DNA from: Ferrimicrobium sp.
GTDB lineage: Bacteria > Actinomycetota > Acidimicrobiia > Acidimicrobiales > Acidimicrobiaceae
Direction of reading: 5' to 3'
Assembly: GCA_027365375.1 (NCBI GenBank)
Contig: DAHXNM010000036.1
Location: 1-14,992 of the forward strand
Length of the DNA: 14,992 nucleotides
Position numbers and translations under genes: made by a program. The notes beneath the pieces are model-generated. The model made no database searches, was not told the DNA's origin, and saw only the letters and a program-made list of their open reading frames with translations. Positions 1-5,817 of the stretch are shown piece by piece (positions within the stretch are counted from its first letter, which is position 1; every line of letters begins with the position of its first letter).

Positions 1-52
1 TCTCTCCATCGAGACTGCCGGTGACACCGACAACCTTTGCCTGCTGGGTCAT
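1..52 (-). CDS. rplD: 50S ribosomal protein L4, N-terminal fragment (runs off window)
   Basis: Only the first 17 codons are visible. The ATG at 52-50 opens a frame reading MTQQAKVVGVTGSLDGE, and the gene continues beyond base 1. L4 is an early-assembly 23S rRNA-binding protein that lines the peptide exit tunnel; in many bacteria it also represses its own operon. The assignment rests mainly on position, since rplD follows rplC in S10 operons, and on the lysine/valine-rich start, which resembles actinobacterial L4. The start overlaps the rplC stop in an ATGA arrangement, so the two are probably translationally coupled. The fragment alone is too short for an independent call. Confidence 0.8.
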   Translation of the reverse strand, partial: MTQQAKVVGVTGSLDGE

Positions 53-696
53 ATCCGCTTCCCGCCTTTCACCGTATCGCGAATGACAACCATCGCACCA
101 CGTGGACCCGGAACGGCACCCTTGATCAACAGGAGTTGACGTTCAGGCTCTGAGCGAACGACCTCAAGGTTCATGATCGTTGTCCGCTCGCTACCGTACT
201 GACCAGCCATACGGGTTCCCTTGAACACACGTGCTGGAGTAGCGCAGGCCCCGATCGAGCCCGGCGCACGATGCTTCTTGTGGTTACCATGGCTGCCACC
301 CTGACCCTTGAAATTGTGCCGCTTCATGCCACCGGAGAATCCATGACCGCGACTTGTTCCGATGACATCTACCCTGTCACCGGAGCTGATGGCTGAGGCG
401 TCGATCTGGGAACCTACTCCCAAATCCTGCGACCCCTCTAGTCGAAACTCCATGATCTTTCGTCCAGGCTCGACCCCTCTAGAGGTGAACTGCCCTAGCA
501 CCGGTTTGGTCAACTTCGAGGGCTGGGCAACGCCGACGGCGACCTGTAGCGCCTCATAACCATCACGCTCTATCGTCTTGCGACGGAGCACTCGTGCGGG
601 CAAAACGCGTATCACTGTAACCGGAACAACACGATCGTTATCCACCCAAATTTGGGTCATGCCGATCTTCTCGCCGACCACTGTCTTACTAGCCAT
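49..696 (-). CDS. rplC: 50S ribosomal protein L3
   Basis: The product is L3, 215 residues, a normal length. It is a primary assembly protein of the large subunit whose extension reaches towards the peptidyl transferase centre. The N-terminal GEKIGMTQIW (8-17) and the extension FSGGMKRHNFKGQGGSHG (120-137), followed by GSIGACATPARVFKG, are hallmark L3 sequences. At the position of E. coli Gln150, which PrmB methylates, this protein has Ala150, so that modification is not expected. The frame stays open upstream to 786, but I chose the ATG at 696: the family N-terminus begins there and GAAGGA lies four bases before it. The gene follows a 161-base structured spacer after rpsJ and overlaps rplD by four bases. 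Confidence 0.97.
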   Translation of the reverse strand: MASKTVVGEKIGMTQIWVDNDRVVPVTVIRVLPARVLRRKTIERDGYEALQVAVGVAQPSKLTKPVLGQFTSRGVEPGRKIMEFRLEGSQDLGVGSQIDASAISSGDRVDVIGTSRGHGFSGGMKRHNFKGQGGSHGNHKKHRAPGSIGACATPARVFKGTRMAGQYGSERTTIMNLEVVRSEPERQLLLIKGAVPGPRGAMVVIRDTVKGGKRI

Positions 697-767
697 GAAA
701 TCCTTCAATCTTTGCAACGGCACATACGCACAACTGCGCATTGGTGCCCATGAGTCAGAACTTGCCG

Positions 768-808
768 GAGGGTCCCTGGAAGGCACAACCGGACATAAAA
801 TGACCCTC
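768..808 (-). promoter_or_regulatory. Inverted repeat in rpsJ-rplC spacer (possible rplC leader element)
   Basis: The arms gagggtc (768-774) and gaccctc (802-808) are perfect 7-base complements separated by 27 bases. On the minus strand the upstream arm contains GAGGG, a possible Shine-Dalgarno sequence seven bases before an ATG at 796. That ATG opens a 13-codon frame ending at 755. The stem would therefore hide this ribosome site. The element lies 72 bases before the rplC start, in a spacer longer than is needed within an operon. A role in controlling rplC-rplD is inference; the repeat itself is directly visible. Confidence 0.35.
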
Positions 809-836
809 TAATACTACTACTCAGAAGACGCCAACC

Positions 837-859
837 AGGCTCCTCGGGTGAGCCTTTTT
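837..859 (+). terminator. Intrinsic-terminator-like hairpin pointing against the operon
   Basis: On the plus strand aggctc (837-842) and gagcct (850-855) form a 6-bp stem with a 7-base loop, followed by a run of five T (855-859). This is a compact rho-independent terminator for transcription running left to right, opposite to every gene here. On the minus strand the same hairpin starts directly after the rpsJ stop and is preceded by A residues but has no T run, so it should not stop the operon. It may block antisense transcription into rpsJ or protect the rpsJ mRNA end. The structure is clear; the function is inferred. Confidence 0.5.
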
Positions 860-1178
860 AGACGTTTTGGATCTTGATCTCGATATCGACACCCGCTGGG
901 AGCTCTAGTCGCTTCAACGCATCGACCGTCTTGGCCGAATGGTCGACTATATCCAAGAGACGCTTGTGAACTCTCATCTCAAAATGCTCTCGAGAATCCT
1001 TATATTTGTGAGGCGACCGGATCACGGTGTACCGATGAATATCGGTAGGCAGCGGCACAGGGCCGACCACCTTCCCTTGAGTACGCGTCACAGTATCAAC
1101 GATACGCTGCGTAGAGGCCTCAAGAATCTCATGGTCGAAACCCTTGATCCTTATCCGAATTCGTTGTTTGTCACTCAT
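858..1178 (-). CDS. rpsJ: 30S ribosomal protein S10 (NusE)
   Basis: The product is S10, 106 residues, the usual length. It is a tRNA-binding-region protein of the small-subunit head. As NusE it also partners NusB in antitermination and can link NusG to the ribosome. The family signature is plain: VIRSPHKYKDSREHFEMR (52-69), preceded by VVGPVPLPT (37-45). The ATG at 1178 has GGAG four bases upstream. It lies 89 bases after tuf, with a strong hairpin in between, and so opens the S10 operon part of the cluster. I see no convincing promoter between that hairpin and the start, so transcription probably reads through from tuf. Confidence 0.97.
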   Translation of the reverse strand: MSDKQRIRIRIKGFDHEILEASTQRIVDTVTRTQGKVVGPVPLPTDIHRYTVIRSPHKYKDSREHFEMRVHKRLLDIVDHSAKTVDALKRLELPAGVDIEIKIQNV

Positions 1179-1228
1179 TTTGCTCCATCTCCGCCCCGGT
1201 CATCGACCGCAAGCTCCCCAAACACAGG

Positions 1229-1258
1229 GAATGGCCCGGAGCGTACTCCGGGCCATTC
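1229..1258 (-). terminator. Perfect 13-bp hairpin after tuf (terminator or processing/stability element)
   Basis: The arms gaatggcccggag (1229-1241) and ctccgggccattc (1246-1258) are perfect complements around a 4-base loop. In the minus-strand transcript the loop reads UACG, a UNCG-type tetraloop, closed here by G-C rather than the favoured C-G. The hairpin begins nine bases after the tuf stop. Downstream the transcript reads CCTGTGTTTGG, only a weak U tract. This fits a GC-rich terminator of the kind proposed for high-GC Gram-positives, or a 3' stabilising or partial termination element at the str/S10 boundary. Confidence 0.7.
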
Positions 1259-1267
1259 ACCGATGAA

Positions 1268-2455
1268 CTACTTAATGATCTTTACGACGCGACCAGCACC
1301 AACGGTACGACCACCCTCACGGATAGCGAACCGAAGACCCTCGTCCATCGCAATTGGCTTACCAAGTTCTACCTTGATGGTGATATTGTCACCAGGCATG
1401 GCCATCTCAGTACCCTCGGGGAGCATGATACTTCCGGTAACGTCCGTGGTCCTGAAGTAGAACTGCGGGCGATAATGGTTAAAGAATGGCTTGTGCCTTC
1501 CACCCTCTTCTTTTGAGAGGACGTAGACATTGGCCTCGAACTCAGTGTGAGGAGTAATGCTACCGGGCTTGCAGACAACCTGCCCACGCTCGACATCAGT
1601 CCTCTTAACACCACGAAGGAGAACACCAACGTTGTCGCCGGCCATACCCTCGCCAAGCTCCTTGTTGAACATCTCAACACCGGTTACCACTGTCTTCTGG
1701 GTGGCACGAAGTCCGACGATCTCGACCTCTTCAGAGACCTTAATCTTGCCGGCCTCAACCTTGCCAGTGACGACGGTACCTCGACCAGGAATGGTCAACA
1801 CGTCTTCGATAGGCATCAGGAAGGGTCGATCGAGCGGTCGATCGGGTTCGGGGATGTACTCATCGACAGCGTCCATGAGCTCAATGATCTTGCCTTCCCA
1901 CTCCGCATCGCCCTCAAGAGCCTTCAGCGCTGATACCCGAACGATTGGGGTATCGTCGCCAGGGAACTCATACTCATTGAGTAGTTCCCGAACCTCTAGT
2001 TCCACTAGATCCAAGAGCTCCTCATCATCGACCATATCGGCCTTATTGAGGGCGACCACGATGTAAGGAACGCCTACCTGAAGCGCGAGCACCACATGCT
2101 CACGAGTCTGAGGCATGGGCCCATCGGTGGCAGCGACCACCAGGATTGCACCATCAACTTGGGCCGCACCAGTGATCATGTTCTTGATATAGTCAGCGTG
2201 ACCTGGCATATCGACATGGGCGTAGTGCCGCCGGTCGGTCTCATACTCTACGTGTGAGATCGCAATGGTTATACCACGAGCCTTCTCTTCTGGTGCCTTA
2301 TCGATCTGATCGAAAGGCTTGAACTTCACGTTTGGATTCCGCTGCGACAACACCTTTGTAATAGCCGCCGTCAACGTCGTCTTACCATGGTCAATGTGAC
2401 CCATGGTACCGATGTTCAAGTGAGGCTTACTTCGCTCGAACTTCTGCTTTGCCAT
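1268..2455 (-). CDS. tuf: Translation elongation factor Tu
   Basis: EF-Tu delivers aminoacyl-tRNA to the ribosomal A site and hydrolyses GTP on codon match. The 395 residues match the family. The GTPase motifs are G1 GHIDHGKT (19-26), G2 RGIT (60-63), G3 DMPGH (82-86, with the catalytic His86) and G4 NKAD (137-140). Domains II and III follow, with PGRGTVVTGKVE and REGGRTVGAG intact. Two residues look uncommon. Met83 replaces the Cys or Ala usual in DxPGH. Leu125 (codon CTT) stands where EF-Tu almost always has Arg, E. coli Arg123. The ATG at 2455 has AGGAG three bases upstream. The gene is 70 bases after fusA and is followed by a strong hairpin. Confidence 0.98.
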   Translation of the reverse strand: MAKQKFERSKPHLNIGTMGHIDHGKTTLTAAITKVLSQRNPNVKFKPFDQIDKAPEEKARGITIAISHVEYETDRRHYAHVDMPGHADYIKNMITGAAQVDGAILVVAATDGPMPQTREHVVLALQVGVPYIVVALNKADMVDDEELLDLVELEVRELLNEYEFPGDDTPIVRVSALKALEGDAEWEGKIIELMDAVDEYIPEPDRPLDRPFLMPIEDVLTIPGRGTVVTGKVEAGKIKVSEEVEIVGLRATQKTVVTGVEMFNKELGEGMAGDNVGVLLRGVKRTDVERGQVVCKPGSITPHTEFEANVYVLSKEEGGRHKPFFNHYRPQFYFRTTDVTGSIMLPEGTEMAMPGDNITIKVELGKPIAMDEGLRFAIREGGRTVGAGRVVKIIK

Positions 2456-2480
2456 CTTCTCCTGCTCCGTTGCTACTCAC

Positions 2481-2497
2481 TGCGCCCATATGGCGCA
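2481..2497 (-). other. Short hairpin in fusA-tuf spacer
   Basis: The arms tgcgcc (2481-2486) and ggcgca (2492-2497) pair perfectly around a 5-base loop within the 70-base fusA-tuf gap. No T run follows, so it does not look like a terminator. It might mark an mRNA processing or stability site that lets tuf message outnumber fusA message, but nothing in the sequence proves this. I see no credible tuf promoter in the gap. Confidence 0.3.
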
Positions 2498-2525
2498 ACC
2501 TTGACCCATTACAGAACTACGTAGT

Positions 2526-4613
2526 CTACTCGCCTCGGACCTTACGAACGATCTCCGCCGCAATTGAATCCGGGACTTCTTGATACGCATGGAACTGCAT
2601 GGTATACGTCGCCCGACCTTGCGTCCTAGAACGCACGTCGGTGGCGTAACCAAACATCTCCGACAATGGAACCAGGGCGTGGATAACTTGGTTATTCCCG
2701 ACCTGATCCATGCCCTCGACTCGGCCACGCCGAGACGAGAGATCTCCGATGACATCCCCCATGTAATCATCTGGGGTTACCACCTCTACCGACATTATCG
2801 GCTCGAGGAGCACAGGATGTGCCGCCCGAACCGCCTTCTTAACCGCCATCGAACCCGCAATACGAAACGCCATCTCTGATGAGTCGACATCGTGATAGGA
2901 GCCGAAGACCAAGGTCACCCGAAGATCCTCAACCGGATAACCGGCCAAGACCCCCGAGCCTAGCGCGTCCTGTATACCGGCATCCACAGCTGGTATGTAC
3001 TCCTTCGGAATCACACCACCGGTGATCTTATCAACAAATTCGTAACCACTGCCGGTCCCGAGAGGCTCGACGTTGATCACCACGTGCCCATACTGGCCAC
3101 GACCACCAGTCTGGCGGATGTAACGCTCCTCAATCCGCTCAACTGGCTTACGAATCGTCTCACGGTAAGCCACCTGTGGCTTGCCGACGTTTGCATCCAC
3201 CTTGAACTCTCGAAGCATCCGGTCTACCAGGACCTCGAGATGGAGCTCTCCCATGCCCGATATCACCGTCTGACCAGTCTCCTGGTCTGAACGGACCCGA
3301 AAAGTGGGATCCTCCTCAGAGAGCGCAAACAGTGCACGACTCATCTTCTCCTGGTCAGCCTTCGTCTTCGGCTCAACCGCAACATGAATCACCGGATCCG
3401 GAAACTCAAGACTCTCCAAGATGATTGGCTTCGATGGATCACAGAGCGTATCTCCCGTCGTCGTGTTCTTAAACCCGACGGCAGCGACGATGTCGCCAGC
3501 AGCTACGGTGTCGATGTCCTCGCGATGATTAGCGTGCATCAGAAGAATACGTCCGAGTCGCTCCTTCTTGTCCTTGGTAGAGTTCAAGACCGTTGCACCC
3601 TTCTCCAGGGTGCCGGAATATACCCGGAAATAGGTGAGCTTTCCGACGAACGGATCGGTCATGATCTTGAAGGCGAGTGCAGAAAAAGGAGCATCATCGG
3701 ATGGCTCCCGCTCCAACATATCAGCACCAGACAGACTGGTACCCACCGCGGGAGCGATGTCAACCGGCGAGGGGAGATACTCTACAACCGCATCAAGCAA
3801 CGATTGCACTCCCTTGTTCTTGAATGCCGAGCCGCATAACACCGGCACTAAAGAGTTGTCGATGGTCGCCTTGCGAATAGCACCTTCGAGGAACTCAGGC
3901 GAGATCTCCATATCCCCAATGTAGAGCTCCATAAGTTCATCGTCGAAGTTGCTAAGTACATCGATCAGTTCACGATGCGCCTTATCGGCCGCAGCCTGAA
4001 GATTTTCGGGAATCGGTTCGGTGTGAAACTTATCACCCATTCCCTCATCCCAGAGGACCGCCTCCATCCGGAGCAGATCAATCACCCCGAGGAAGTCACT
4101 TTCAGAACCAATAGGGAGCTGGATGACAAGAGGATTCGCATCCAATCGATCCTTAATCATGTCAACACAACGTTCAAAGTTAGCACCGACACGATCCATC
4201 TTGTTGATGAAACAGATGCGAGGTACCGCATACTTATTGCCCTGGCGCCAGACGGTCTCAGTCTGTGGCTCGACCCCAGCGACTGCATCAAAGACAGCCA
4301 CCGCGCCATCGAGTACTCGCAACGATCGCTCGACCTCTACAGTGAAGTCGACGTGACCGGGGGTGTCGATTATGTTGATCCGGTGATCCTTCCAAAACGC
4401 CGTGGTGGCAGCGGACGTGATGGTGATGCCTCGCTCCTGCTCCTGGGGCATCCAGTCCATGGTGGCAGCGCCCTCATGCACCTCACCAATCTTGTAATTT
4501 TTACCGGTGTAATACAGAATGCGCTCGGTAGTCGTGGTCTTACCCGCATCGATATGCGCCATGATCCCGATATTACGAATTCGATCGAGAGGCATCTCCC
4601 GCTTCGTCGCCAT
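2526..4613 (-). CDS. fusA: Translation elongation factor G
   Basis: EF-G is the GTPase that drives ribosomal translocation and, with RRF, recycling. It is full length at 695 residues. The GTP site is complete: AHIDAGKT (19-26), RGIT (61-64), DTPGH (83-87), NKMD (137-140) and GSAFKN (261-266). Domain IV has GGRGQYGHVVINVEP and the tip loop GSYHDVDSSEMAF, with His574 matching E. coli His583, which is inserted into the decoding centre. The domain V end is typical. The ATG at 4613 has AGAGGAG about eight bases upstream. It follows rpsG after an unusually long 256-base gap and precedes tuf by 70 bases. It is the housekeeping form; nothing suggests an EF-G2 or a ribosome-protection paralogue. Confidence 0.98.
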   Translation of the reverse strand: MATKREMPLDRIRNIGIMAHIDAGKTTTTERILYYTGKNYKIGEVHEGAATMDWMPQEQERGITITSAATTAFWKDHRINIIDTPGHVDFTVEVERSLRVLDGAVAVFDAVAGVEPQTETVWRQGNKYAVPRICFINKMDRVGANFERCVDMIKDRLDANPLVIQLPIGSESDFLGVIDLLRMEAVLWDEGMGDKFHTEPIPENLQAAADKAHRELIDVLSNFDDELMELYIGDMEISPEFLEGAIRKATIDNSLVPVLCGSAFKNKGVQSLLDAVVEYLPSPVDIAPAVGTSLSGADMLEREPSDDAPFSALAFKIMTDPFVGKLTYFRVYSGTLEKGATVLNSTKDKKERLGRILLMHANHREDIDTVAAGDIVAAVGFKNTTTGDTLCDPSKPIILESLEFPDPVIHVAVEPKTKADQEKMSRALFALSEEDPTFRVRSDQETGQTVISGMGELHLEVLVDRMLREFKVDANVGKPQVAYRETIRKPVERIEERYIRQTGGRGQYGHVVINVEPLGTGSGYEFVDKITGGVIPKEYIPAVDAGIQDALGSGVLAGYPVEDLRVTLVFGSYHDVDSSEMAFRIAGSMAVKKAVRAAHPVLLEPIMSVEVVTPDDYMGDVIGDLSSRRGRVEGMDQVGNNQVIHALVPLSEMFGYATDVRSRTQGRATYTMQFHAYQEVPDSIAAEIVRKVRGE

Positions 4614-4869
4614 TTACTTCTTCTCCTCTGCGTACTACATCGCAACTATCTTCTCGCAATGCCCGCCCGTATTTTCTACCTAGGCCCTAGCCTTGGACGC
4701 TAAAAACAAACCTCCAACCTGGTGCCCACCTCAGCCGGCCAGGCACGCCAACCTCATATGCTTGCGCCGCAACTGCATACGCAGATTACGGAAACCCTCG
4801 TGAGTTCGCTGGCCTAAGCTCACCTAGCACTGTACCGAGCTTGGAGCAAACCAAGCCGGCTCGCGACCT
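4614..4869 (-). other. Structured 256-base rpsG-fusA spacer
   Basis: No gene is supported here. Three structures can be read on the minus strand. Ten bases after the rpsG stop is a 9-bp stem with one bulged T (4835-4859, core GCTTGG/CCAAGC). Next is a two-part hairpin at 4755-4781: CGTATGC with GCATATG, including one G-T pair, then an AG bulge and TTGC/GCAA. Last is CCTGG/CCAGG, followed seven bases later by a T-rich run (TTTGTTTTT, near 4703-4711). None is a textbook terminator, and I found no -35/-10 pair with good spacing. A leader for fusA-tuf or a displaced S7 autoregulatory site is possible but inferred. Confidence 0.4.
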
Positions 4870-5340
4870 TTACCAGCGATAGTGCATAAATGCGCGGTTC
4901 GACTCAGCCATCTTGTGAGTATCATCGCGGCGCTTCACTGACGCACCAACACCGTTAGAGGCGTCAAGCACCTCATTCGCTAGACGTTCAACCATCGTCT
5001 TCTCGCGACGACCCTTGGCGTTGGTAACAATCCAACGGATAGCCACCGAATTCGCCCGCCTAGGCTTCACAAGAACAGGAACCTGATAAGTGGTGCCGCC
5101 AACTCGCCGAGAACGAACCTCGGTATCAGGTCGTGTGTTATCAACGGCTCGCTTAAGAACTGCGACTGGGTCACTCCCGACCTTCTCGGCAACCACATCG
5201 AGCGCACGGTAGACGATATGCTCCGCAACCGACTTCTTACCGCTTACTAGCACCTTATTAACAAACTGCGCAACCAAAACAGAGTGATAGACAGGATCGG
5301 AAGGAATGAACCTAGGTTGAATTGGGCCCTTTCTGGGCAT
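4870..5340 (-). CDS. rpsG: 30S ribosomal protein S7
   Basis: S7 nucleates assembly of the 30S head by binding the 3' major domain of 16S rRNA, and it contacts E-site tRNA. The 156 residues match E. coli S7 throughout. These include the signature region from Asp15 to Tyr44, the beta-hairpin VRSRRVGGTTYQVP (75-88) and the C-terminal HKMAESNRAFMHYRW. In E. coli S7 represses its own operon by binding the rpsL-rpsG gap. Here that gap is only four bases, so any such site must be elsewhere. The ATG at 5340 has no strong ribosome site at ideal distance (GGGAG is about 11 bases away, inside rpsL), which points to coupling with rpsL. Confidence 0.98.
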   Translation of the reverse strand: MPRKGPIQPRFIPSDPVYHSVLVAQFVNKVLVSGKKSVAEHIVYRALDVVAEKVGSDPVAVLKRAVDNTRPDTEVRSRRVGGTTYQVPVLVKPRRANSVAIRWIVTNAKGRREKTMVERLANEVLDASNGVGASVKRRDDTHKMAESNRAFMHYRW

Positions 5341-5344
5341 GACT

Positions 5345-5716
5345 CTACTTCTCCCTCTTCGCGCCGTATCGGCTACGAGCCTGCTTACGATTCTTCACCC
5401 CTGCTGAGTCGAGCGACCCCCGAACGATCTTGTAACGAACGCCCGGCAGATCCTTGACACGCCCACCTCTTACCAAGACGATGGAGTGCTCCTGGAGATT
5501 GTGTCCAATCCCAGGGATATACGCCGTCACCTCAACCCCGGAGGTCAAGCGAACACGTGCCACCTTCCGCAAAGCGGAGTTCGGCTTCTTCGGAGTAGCC
5601 GTATAGACGCGAGTACAAACCCCACGACGCTGTGGCGAACCCTTTAGCGCCGGCGTTTTGGTCTTCGTCCGCTTGGACTCTCGACCCTTCCTAACTAACT
5701 GTGAAATGGTAGGCAA
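5345..5716 (-). CDS. rpsL: 30S ribosomal protein S12
   Basis: S12 is the decoding-centre protein that controls translational accuracy and streptomycin response. The 123 residues are canonical: RGVCTRVYT (31-39), TPKKPNSALRK (41-51), GHNLQEHS (71-78) and GGRVKDLPGVRY (84-95). The residues most often changed in streptomycin resistance, Lys43 and Lys88, are the wild-type lysines. Asp89, the site of beta-methylthiolation in E. coli, is present. The start is TTG at 5716: the family N-terminus MPTI-QLVRKG begins there, GAGAGGA precedes it, and the frame above has no ATG or GTG before an in-frame TAA. It follows rpoC by 101 bases, in which I see no clear promoter or terminator. Confidence 0.97.
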   Translation of the reverse strand: MPTISQLVRKGRESKRTKTKTPALKGSPQRRGVCTRVYTATPKKPNSALRKVARVRLTSGVEVTAYIPGIGHNLQEHSIVLVRGGRVKDLPGVRYKIVRGSLDSAGVKNRKQARSRYGAKREK

Positions 5717-5720
5717 GACG

Positions 5721-5728
5721 TTCCTCTC
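5721..5728 (-). promoter_or_regulatory. Ribosome binding site deciding the TTG start of rpsL
   Basis: On the minus strand GAGAGGAA sits four bases before TTG (5716-5714). It fixes the TTG as the start, since no in-frame ATG or GTG exists between it and the upstream in-frame stop. Confidence 0.7.
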
Positions 5729-5817
5729 GTCAATTACATTCTGTTATGGCCAACACGCAGAGCAGCCCAGAGCCACTCTCGGCCCAACGGCACAGTCTAA
5801 CGGGCATTGATACCGAT

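Noticed and set aside
697..786. A 30-codon N-terminal extension of rplC
   Set aside because: L3 proteins begin at the MASKTVVGEKIGMTQ position, and GAAGGA precedes that ATG; the extension has no family similarity.
813..835. TTGGCG with TATTAG as a promoter before rplC
   Set aside because: The spacing is only 15 bases and both boxes match the consensus weakly.
3975..4703. A 242-codon open frame on the plus strand opposite fusA
   Set aside because: It is antisense to the fully conserved EF-G, shows no family motifs and spills into the spacer; it is a by-product of the codon pattern of fusA.
5717..5817. A promoter or terminator in the rpoC-rpsL gap
   Set aside because: No -35/-10 pair with good spacing and no stem longer than four pairs with a T run was found; readthrough from rpoC is the simplest reading.
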